From contig NZ_ANHX01000071.1 in assembly GCF_000316035.1 (NCBI RefSeq), positions 107,912-171,911 on the forward strand: a DNA stretch of 64,000 nucleotides, given 5' to 3'. This document shows, in pieces, positions 58,132 through 64,000 of the stretch. The first letter of the stretch is position 1; each line of letters opens with the position of its first letter. The DNA is from Paenibacillus sp. PAMC 26794. GTDB lineage: Bacteria; Bacillota; Bacilli; Paenibacillales; Paenibacillaceae. Both the position numbers and the translations under genes were made by a program. A model generated the notes under the pieces. It did not search any database. It saw nothing but the letters and a program-made list of their open reading frames with translations, and had not been told where the DNA came from.

Positions 58132-59157
58132 TTACTCCTTTTTATCATCAACTTGCTTCGGATCATCTTTGGCTGGAGGTGTTAACTTACTCTCTTTGCC
58201 AGCAACTGTTCCCGTATGCTCCATATCATCTGAGGTAACTTTGGACGATACAATCGGATCACTATAGCGAACATCCGCTTTGCCTGTCACTCTTCTCACC
58301 ACAATGAATACAACAGCAACAATAATGATGCCAATCGCGAGCAGTTGCGAAATTCTTACGTTACCATATGCGGGATCAAGATACCCTTGTTCGAAGCCCA
58401 TTGCAGTCATTGGAGACCACAGCCCGTTCACTAATGAAGCAACCCATTGCGGAGCCTGGAAGCCAAGACTGTCCGTACGTAGAGCTTCAATGAAGAAACG
58501 ACCGATAGAGTACCAGATGAAATAAGACATGAACAGTTCACCTGAACGCAGAAACTTCTGACGACGAAGAACCAGCAGCAAGACCAGACCAACGAGACTC
58601 CACATCGATTCATACAAAAATGCAGGATGGTGGAATACGCCTTCTACATTCATTTGATTCACAATAAAGTCCGGCAGATGAAGCTTGTCTCTCAAAAATG
58701 ATTCTTCCACAGGACCGCCGTAGGCTTCCTGATTCACAAAGTTCCCCCAGCGTCCGATCAACTGTCCAACGAGCAGTCCAGGCGCGCAGATATCGGCCAT
58801 ACGCCAGAAGTTATACCCTTTACGACGGAAGAAAATAACTGCACAGATGATTGCACCAATAAGTGCACCGTAGATGGCGATCCCGCCATTCCATATTTTA
58901 AAGACATCCCAGAAATTATCTTTATAATCTTCCCATTTAAATGCTACGTAGTAGATGCGGGCACCAATGATGGCAGAAGGCACGCCCAGCAAGACCATGT
59001 CCATGAACACTTCCTGTGGAATATTGTATCGTTTGCCCTCCCGGATCACGAGCAGTAATCCTATAAGTGCCGCAGCACCAAGAATAAGCCCGTACCAGTG
59101 AACCTTTAACGCTCCAATAGAGAACGCAATCGGGTTCAACAGTAATAATGTATCCAT
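58132..59157 (-). CDS. lgt: prolipoprotein diacylglyceryl transferase
   Basis: Seven-helix membrane enzyme that adds diacylglycerol to lipobox cysteines, for example of the lipoproteins encoded at 37.6 and 43.2 kb. Signature GQLIGRWGNFVNQEAYGGPVE with catalytic residues (about residues 137-157), HPAFLYESMWSLVG, and IEALRTDSL are clear. 341 aa is longer than usual because a hydrophilic C-terminal tail (about residues 290-341, YSDPIVSSKVTSDDMEHTG... KQVDDKKE) follows the last helix. AGGAG precedes the ATG at 59157. Confidence 0.96.
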   Translation of the reverse strand: MDTLLLLNPIAFSIGALKVHWYGLILGAAALIGLLLVIREGKRYNIPQEVFMDMVLLGVPSAIIGARIYYVAFKWEDYKDNFWDVFKIWNGGIAIYGALIGAIICAVIFFRRKGYNFWRMADICAPGLLVGQLIGRWGNFVNQEAYGGPVEESFLRDKLHLPDFIVNQMNVEGVFHHPAFLYESMWSLVGLVLLLVLRRQKFLRSGELFMSYFIWYSIGRFFIEALRTDSLGFQAPQWVASLVNGLWSPMTAMGFEQGYLDPAYGNVRISQLLAIGIIIVAVVFIVVRRVTGKADVRYSDPIVSSKVTSDDMEHTGTVAGKESKLTPPAKDDPKQVDDKKE

Positions 59158-59278
59158 TCATTCACACTCCTATTTATTCAATCAATCGCACGCATGACGA
59201 ATGGTTGGCATGACCTGCGCCTTAAGAGAAGCAGTACATGTCAACCATTTGTGTTCATTTCCTTGTATAAAATGTTTC

Positions 59279-60217
59279 TTAATCCATGTCTTCCATATCT
59301 TCCGAGATGGTTGCTGTCAGCTTGTTCGTGAATTGCAGCGCAGCATTAAGACCCATCTGTTTCAGGCGATAGTTCATACCGGCCACTTCAATAATAACCG
59401 CCAAGTTCCGTCCCGGACGAACAGGAATCGTAACGAGAGGTACATCCGTATCAATGATACGTGTAGTCTCTTCATCCAGACCCAGACGATCATATTGTTT
59501 ATCCTGCTGCCATGCTTCCAGACGTACAACCAAGGTAATTCGTTTGTTATTCCGAACCGCACCAGCTCCGAACAATGTCATGACGTTGATTATACCGACA
59601 CCTCGAATTTCGAGTAAATGGCGGATCAATTCAGGTGCAGTACCGTGTAGCTGAAAATCTGACGTTTGGCGGATCTCTACCGCATCATCGGCAATCAGTC
59701 GGTGTCCACGTTTCACCAGTTCAAGTGCTGTTTCACTCTTACCAATACCGCTACTACCTGTGATCAGCATACCTACGCCATAGACATCACAAAGTACACC
59801 GTGAATGGTTGCTGTTGGTGCCAATTTCTTTTCCAGGAATCCCGTGATCCGGCTGGATAGAATCGTGGTAGCCATGTTGCTGCGAAGTACAGCCAAATTC
59901 TGCTCTTCACTGATATCAATCAGCTCTTGCGGAACTTCCAGTCCACGCGTGACAACGATACAAGGCGTCTCTTCCGTACAAAGACGTTGCATACGATCGC
60001 GCCGCTCTTGCTCAGGTAACATTGCAAAGAAAGCCAACTCCGTTCTTCCAAGTAGCTGTACCCGTTCTTGTGGATGGTATTCAAAATAACCGGCCATTTC
60101 CAGACCAGGACGGTTCAGATCATCTACCGTAATGACTCTTTTCAGTCCGTGAGATCCAGAAACAACCTCTAACTGAAACTGCTGTACCAATTCGGATACT
60201 TTCACTTTTTTCGCCAT
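59279..60217 (-). CDS. hprK: HPr kinase/phosphorylase
   Basis: Phosphorylates and dephosphorylates Ser46 of HPr and Crh, the master switch of carbon catabolite repression (312 aa). Walker A GSSGIGKSETALEL, the HprK signature LEIRGVGIINVMTLFGAGAVR, and the C-terminal MNYRLKQMGLNAA region are present. The ATG at 60217 (AAAGGAAGAG upstream) gives MAKKVKVSELVQQF; 34 codons of extra open frame are ignored. Operon hprK-lgt-ppaX-yvoF. Confidence 0.97.
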   Translation of the reverse strand: MAKKVKVSELVQQFQLEVVSGSHGLKRVITVDDLNRPGLEMAGYFEYHPQERVQLLGRTELAFFAMLPEQERRDRMQRLCTEETPCIVVTRGLEVPQELIDISEEQNLAVLRSNMATTILSSRITGFLEKKLAPTATIHGVLCDVYGVGMLITGSSGIGKSETALELVKRGHRLIADDAVEIRQTSDFQLHGTAPELIRHLLEIRGVGIINVMTLFGAGAVRNNKRITLVVRLEAWQQDKQYDRLGLDEETTRIIDTDVPLVTIPVRPGRNLAVIIEVAGMNYRLKQMGLNAALQFTNKLTATISEDMEDMD

Positions 60218-60369
60218 TTGTCTCTTCCTTTCAGCATTAGCTGTCCCTCTATGTACATCAGATCGTGTATCAGTTTTTTCCATTATTAGCGCATTCACAA
60301 CATGGGGTACGGACTGCATACCCTTCCAACAATCGATTCCTCAAATATATGAAGACAGACCTTCAAATA

Positions 60370-60398
60370 ATCTTAAATGAATTCCGGGATGAATGCAA
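60370..60398 (-). promoter_or_regulatory. candidate promoter of the hprK operon
   Basis: TTGCAT, a 17-nt spacer and TAAGAT on the minus strand, implying a leader of about 145 nt. Between it and 60541 nothing else was recognised. Confidence 0.5.
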
Positions 60399-60540
60399 TC
60401 GCAGCCGCCCACAACTATTAGTAAGAAAAGTCTTCTGACTGAAGCACCTTCTAAGATACTACATTCGTAGTTTAGCGGCTGTTTTTCTTGCGATTATTGA
60501 TCCTTCAGGCTTCGCCGAAACTTATCAATCCAATAATCTT

Positions 60541-60574
60541 AAAAAAGCCCCTTCCAGCAATAACGGAAGGGGCT
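60541..60574 (-). terminator. terminator of msmX
   Basis: AGCCCCTTCCGTT/GGAAGGGGCTT-type stem followed by TTTT on the minus strand. Confidence 0.9.
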
Positions 60575-60635
60575 CTCATTACAATGTATAATTGCATTAA
60601 CTGTCAGGTTCCATCGTCACCGAGGAATCCCAGTA

Positions 60636-61763
60636 TTATTTGTCTTGAAGAAGTACGTTCACTTCAGTCTCTTTGTCAAAGATATGAACTTTGTTCATGT
60701 CGATGGCCATTTTAACTGTGGAACCATCACGAGTGTTAGAACGTCCGTCTACACGTGCGATCGTTGTATCATTACCAACACCACTCAAGTAGAGGAGCAT
60801 TTCGTGACCCAGGTTCTCTGTAACATCTACGTGTGTAGAGAATACAGAGTTCGGGGATGCTTCCAGGAATACTGGCTCTTCGTGAATGTCTTCTGGACGA
60901 ACACCCAGAATCACTTCTTTACCAATGTATCCTCTAGATTTCAACACTTGTGCTTTACCTTGCGGGATTTCAACATCCACACCAGGAGCTATGAAATGCA
61001 TGCTAGTACCTTGCTCAGCGAGTTTACCCGAGATAAAGTTCATTGTCGGGGAACCGATGAAACCAGCTACGAACAGGTTAGCCGGCAGGTTATACAACTC
61101 TTCCGGAGAAGCTGCTTGTTGGATGATACCATCCTTCATAACAACGATCCGATCACCCATCGTCATAGCTTCGATCTGGTCATGCGTTACGTAGATAACA
61201 GTTGTTTCCAAACGTTTCGCAAGTTTAGTGATCTCTGCACGCATTTGACCACGCAGTTTGGCATCCAAGTTGGAGAGAGGCTCATCCATCAAGAACACTT
61301 GTGGATCACGGACAATCGCACGTCCCAAAGCGACACGTTGACGTTGACCACCGGACAATGCCTTAGGTTTACGCTCAAGCAAATGCTCGATATCCAGGAT
61401 TTTAGCTGCTTCACGTACACGTTTGTCGATCTCATCTTTTTTAACCTTACGCAATTTCAAACCAAACGCCATGTTTTGATATACGCTCATATGCGGATAC
61501 AAGGCATAGGATTGGAATACCATCGCGATATCGCGGTCTTTAGGTGCAACATCATTAACGACACGGTCACCGATATAGAGTTTACCTTCAGAAATTTCCT
61601 CAAGGCCTGCGATCATACGAAGTGTTGTTGATTTACCACAACCGGACGGACCTACCAGTACCAGAAATTCTTTATCTTTAATGTCCAGGTTAATGTCAAC
61701 TACAGTTGCTTTATCAGAACCCGGGTATTTTTTGAAAATATGCTCTAAACGTACTCCAGCCAT
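60636..61763 (-). CDS. msmX: MsmX/UgpC-type ABC sugar transporter ATP-binding protein
   Basis: A 375-aa ATPase that energises several CUT1 sugar importers lacking their own (established for MsmX in B. subtilis). Walker A VGPSGCGKSTT, Q-loop FQSYALYPHMSV, signature ALSGGQRQRVALGRA, Walker B QVFLMDEPLSNLDA, switch His in IYVTHDQIEAM, and C-terminal MalK-like TOBE/OB region (IGKEVILGVRPEDIHEE). The ATG at 61763 has GAGGAGG 8 nt upstream. It has no permease neighbours, so it is free to serve the 41-45 kb cassette and others. Confidence 0.94.
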   Translation of the reverse strand: MAGVRLEHIFKKYPGSDKATVVDINLDIKDKEFLVLVGPSGCGKSTTLRMIAGLEEISEGKLYIGDRVVNDVAPKDRDIAMVFQSYALYPHMSVYQNMAFGLKLRKVKKDEIDKRVREAAKILDIEHLLERKPKALSGGQRQRVALGRAIVRDPQVFLMDEPLSNLDAKLRGQMRAEITKLAKRLETTVIYVTHDQIEAMTMGDRIVVMKDGIIQQAASPEELYNLPANLFVAGFIGSPTMNFISGKLAEQGTSMHFIAPGVDVEIPQGKAQVLKSRGYIGKEVILGVRPEDIHEEPVFLEASPNSVFSTHVDVTENLGHEMLLYLSGVGNDTTIARVDGRSNTRDGSTVKMAIDMNKVHIFDKETEVNVLLQDK

Positions 61764-61796
61764 GATTGTTGCCTCCTCAGAGATCATTTTGTAATC

Positions 61797-61821
61797 GAAT
61801 ACAATTTGTATTCTTATAATA
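61797..61821 (-). promoter_or_regulatory. 17-bp palindrome next to the msmX -10 element
   Basis: GAATACAATTTGTATTC (61797-61813) is a perfect 8-bp inverted repeat around one base. On the minus strand TATTAT (61816-61821) ends 2 nt upstream, so the palindrome covers the predicted transcription start. Likely operator; the regulator is unknown. The -35 is weak. Confidence 0.55.
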
Positions 61822-61866
61822 CCCTATCTACGTGAGGTTTGACTATTCGCAAACTGCACAAAAATA

Positions 61867-63060
61867 TCAATGCTTTTTCGTCACTTTGTACATAAGCAGT
61901 AAAAACTGCACTAGAACAGCACTTTCGAAGTGCCTTACATCGTAACCAATCTCCTGCTTGATCTTGTCCAGACGGTACACCAACGTATTACGATGAATGA
62001 AAAGTCGTTTTGCTGTCTCGCTGACATTACAGTCCAGGCTAAAAAAGGCCTCCAGCGTAGCAAGTGTCTCACTATCATTGAAGATTACCGTATCTTTGCC
62101 AGTTTCCTTTATAAAACGTATACGTTGATCATCTGGGATGCTCGCTACCAACCGCTCCAGGTGAAGATCCCATGGGAGATGAATATGTTGCGTAACATGG
62201 AATGCTCTCCCCAAGTGAACACTTTCTTTAAGAAGAGCTGTGACCGATAAAAGTTGTTGTGCAGGAATGCATGGCAGAGATGCGGACAGATGGAACACCC
62301 CAGCCCACTCACTGGCAACCAATTCATGTAACCCCAGACAAAAAGCGTTCAGTGAATCCTTTTTGGCTTCCGTTGTATCTTCCTCGGCTTCTTCTGTAAC
62401 AATTTCTTTATCACCCATGAAAATCCACTCTTGCTCCCCCAAAGGAATCAAGACAATCTCCTCACCAAAGTAACTCTCAAGCAACTTGTTCAGTTCCTTG
62501 GACCGTAAACGATGTGCATCCGGTGTATCCCCTTGCAGCAAGAAGAGAATCTTCTCAGCATTCAATCCTGCGGGCACCACAAAGCGATCAGGAACCACTT
62601 CAGATTCCTGCTTGGTTGAATGTTCGATCTGCCCTTTAAGCCAGAGACCCAATTCAGTCAAATACTGCTCCCTATCATTCTCATATACAACAGGTTGTAC
62701 CTCATCGGGTAGAGCCGAGTTAGTACGGATTAAAAGCTCAATTAATTGTCGTGTTTCCACGGTAATTGATTTTGCAGGGCATCCCCAACACACGACGGTC
62801 TCTTCTTGCTCATTCGTCCGGACCTTAAAAAATATACGCTTTCCCGTATTCAAACTGATCACATCGGATGAACTTGGAGATGTAGATTGAACGGGTAGTT
62901 CCTGACTCTCACCTTCATCACCAAAGGTCTCTGAATTTTCATGATGACCAACTAGATTGGCAACGGATTGCATCCATTCTTCTATTGTAATTTCATATTC
63001 GTCCAAAGTTGTGCCTATAATGACTTCAATTTGCTGTTTTAGATCAGGTATGAGCTTCAT
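61867..63060 (-). CDS. PucR/CdaR-type helix-turn-helix regulator
   Basis: A 397-aa cytoplasmic protein. Its N-terminal and middle regions are unrecognised, with an acidic low-complexity segment (EIVTEEAEEDTTEAKKD, about residue 240). The C-terminal ~60 residues are the PucR-type HTH: LEAFFSLDCNVSETAKRLFIHRNTLVYRLDKIKQEIG. Relatives control purine, sugar-acid or diacid catabolism. It lies about 100 nt upstream of msmX on the same strand and could bind the palindrome at 61797. The start is uncertain: ATG 63060 has a weak GGTG upstream, ATG 63084 none. Confidence 0.82.
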   Translation of the reverse strand: MKLIPDLKQQIEVIIGTTLDEYEITIEEWMQSVANLVGHHENSETFGDEGESQELPVQSTSPSSSDVISLNTGKRIFFKVRTNEQEETVVCWGCPAKSITVETRQLIELLIRTNSALPDEVQPVVYENDREQYLTELGLWLKGQIEHSTKQESEVVPDRFVVPAGLNAEKILFLLQGDTPDAHRLRSKELNKLLESYFGEEIVLIPLGEQEWIFMGDKEIVTEEAEEDTTEAKKDSLNAFCLGLHELVASEWAGVFHLSASLPCIPAQQLLSVTALLKESVHLGRAFHVTQHIHLPWDLHLERLVASIPDDQRIRFIKETGKDTVIFNDSETLATLEAFFSLDCNVSETAKRLFIHRNTLVYRLDKIKQEIGYDVRHFESAVLVQFLLLMYKVTKKH

Positions 63061-63204
63061 ATAATGAACGTCACCACTCTGCATGTTTTCTATTAGTTTA
63101 TCATATCTTGCCCAGCATTAATAAATATCCATATTGAGCTAAAATCACATAACAAAAAAAGAGCGACTAATCAAATAAATGATTAATCACTCTTTTCTTA
63201 AAGA

Positions 63205-63277
63205 TGAGTCATGAAGGGCTCGAACCTTCGACACCCTGATTAAAAGTCAGGTGCTCTACCAACTGAGCTAATGACTC
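63205..63277 (-). tRNA. tRNA-Lys (anticodon TTT)
   Basis: GAGTCAT/ATGACTC acceptor stem, anticodon loop CTTTTAA, T-arm GGTTCGAGCC. CCA not encoded. Distal member of the array. Confidence 0.95.
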
Positions 63278-63284
63278 ATAAAAC

Positions 63285-63370
63285 TGGTGGAGGATGATGG
63301 ATTCGAACCACCGAACCCGTACGGGAGCAGATTTACAGTCTGATGCGTTTGGCCGCTTCGCTAATCCTCC
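63285..63370 (-). tRNA. tRNA-Tyr (anticodon GTA), CCA encoded
   Basis: GGAGGAT acceptor, anticodon loop CTGTAAA, long variable arm typical of tRNA-Tyr, encoded CCA. Confidence 0.95.
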
Positions 63371-63385
63371 AGGGTTAAGTAAAAG

Positions 63386-63458
<73 letters not shown>

Positions 63459-63478
63459 TTATTTAATTTTAGGATTAA

Positions 63479-63556
63479 TGGCGGAACCGACGGGATTCGA
63501 ACCCGCGATCTCCTGCGTGACAGGCAGGCATGTTAGGCCAACTACACCACGGTTCC
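63479..63556 (-). tRNA. tRNA-Asp (anticodon GTC), CCA encoded
   Basis: GGAACCG/CGGTTCC acceptor, anticodon loop CTGTCAC, discriminator G, encoded CCA. Confidence 0.95.
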
Positions 63557-63565
63557 AGGCATTAA

Positions 63566-63641
<76 letters not shown>

Positions 63642-63646
63642 GTATA

Positions 63647-63722
63647 TGGTGGAGGCTGAGGGGATCGAACCCCCGACCCTCTGCTTGTAAGGCAGATGCT
63701 CTCCCAGCTGAGCTAAGCCTCC
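63647..63722 (-). tRNA. tRNA-Val (anticodon TAC), CCA encoded
   Basis: GGAGGCT/AGCCTCC acceptor, anticodon loop CTTACAA, encoded CCA. Confidence 0.95.
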
Positions 63723-63731
63723 TGGGTAATA

Positions 63732-63808
63732 TGGTAGCGGCGGAGGGGATCGAACCCCCGACCTTACGGGTATGAACCGTACGCTCTAGCCAGCTGAGCT
63801 ACACCGCC
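63732..63808 (-). tRNA. tRNA-Met, elongator type (anticodon CAT), CCA encoded
   Basis: GGCGGTG/CGCCGCT acceptor, anticodon loop TTCATAC. The sequence is close to the Bacillus elongator tRNA-Met and lacks the unpaired 5' end of initiator tRNA. A tRNA-Ile2 with modified CAT is less likely. Confidence 0.9.
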
Positions 63809-63851
63809 ATATTAATTGTGTCTTGATTGCTTGTCCATCTTTAGGTAAAGA

Positions 63852-63943
63852 TGGCGGAGAGAGAGGGATTCGAACCCTCGCACCGCTTACGCAGTCTAAC
63901 CCCTTAGCAGAGGGTCCCCTTATAGCCACTTGGGTATCTCTCC
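63852..63943 (-). tRNA. tRNA-Ser (anticodon GCT), CCA encoded
   Basis: GGAGAGA/TCTCTCC acceptor, anticodon loop CTGCTAA, long class-II variable arm, encoded CCA. First tRNA of the minus-strand array. Confidence 0.95.
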
Positions 63944-64000
63944 AAATAACAATCTTCAACATCATTCAAGGATTGCTCCCTGAAAACTAGATTCGAAACG
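63944..64000 (-). other. probable rRNA-operon spacer at the window edge
   Basis: On the minus strand CGAATCTAGTTTTCAGGGAG resembles the TAGTTTTGA-type boxes found in rRNA operon spacers of Paenibacillus and Bacillus. An rRNA operon on the minus strand just beyond base 64000 would explain the eight-tRNA array. Inference; no rRNA gene is in the window. Confidence 0.4.

Overview
The window is a chromosomal segment of a Firmicute, most likely Paenibacillus or a close relative. The pointers are dense SD-led genes with GTG and TTG starts, YesN/YesM-type two-component and AraC/cache regulators next to LplA-type sugar ABC cassettes, a tmRNA tag ending in YAFAA, and a gene order that parallels Bacillus subtilis: hprK-lgt-ppaX-yvoF-hisZGDBHAFI, then yvcD-like/trxB, rapZ-yvcK-whiA-crh, clpP, cggR-gap-pgk-tpiA-gpmI-eno, secG-rnr-smpB-ssrA. 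Almost everything is on the minus strand. The clear plus-strand genes are clpP, one tRNA-Arg and one small lipoprotein.

Layout, left to right. 1-3.5 kb holds a YesN-like response regulator (cut by the window edge) and its YesM-like sensor kinase. 4.1-5.3 kb holds a small unknown protein and a uracil-DNA-glycosylase-family protein. 5.35-11.7 kb is an AT-rich island built on the 3' end of ssrA. The ssrA 3' terminus is repeated at about 5.39, 6.33 and (degenerate) 9.30 kb besides the real gene at 11.63-11.99 kb. The repeats bound three cargo modules: a zeta-toxin-like kinase with a small partner, a Rad50/RloC-like ATPase, and a HEPN-motif (RNGLFH) protein preceded by a frameshifted small gene. 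A decayed tyrosine-recombinase C-terminus lies beside ssrA. I read this as a stacked, integrase-dead defence/TA island at an ssrA attachment site. It is the most interesting part of the window.

12.5-24.6 kb is housekeeping: smpB, rnr (with an unusual Gly/Arg-rich tail), secG and the CggR-controlled lower-glycolysis operon. The cggR promoter and the tandem CggR operator half-sites are readable. 24.9-34.2 kb holds tRNA-Arg(CCG), clpP with a CtsR box, two secreted proteins, the crh-whiA-yvcK-rapZ cluster, glucokinase and an AI-2E-family membrane protein. The Crh-like protein keeps the His15 that B. subtilis Crh lacks. trxB and a TPR/HTH protein follow.

37.6-47.5 kb interrupts the Bacillus-like order with a lipoprotein and a carbohydrate cassette: AraC/cache sensor-regulator, solute-binding lipoprotein, two CUT1 permeases, a TIM-barrel isomerase and an unassigned 583-aa protein. 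The cassette has no ATPase of its own; the MsmX-type ATPase at 60.6 kb could serve it. 47.8-56.5 kb is a complete histidine operon except hisC, extended downstream by a PHP histidinol phosphatase and a PRPP synthetase. 56.9-60.2 kb is yvoF-ppaX-lgt-hprK, then msmX and a PucR/CdaR-type regulator. The right end (63.2-63.95 kb) is an eight-tRNA array that probably trails an rRNA operon just outside the window.

HprK, the Crh-like protein, glucokinase, CggR, MsmX and a cre-like site upstream of the sugar-binding protein together give much of the window a carbon-catabolite-control theme.
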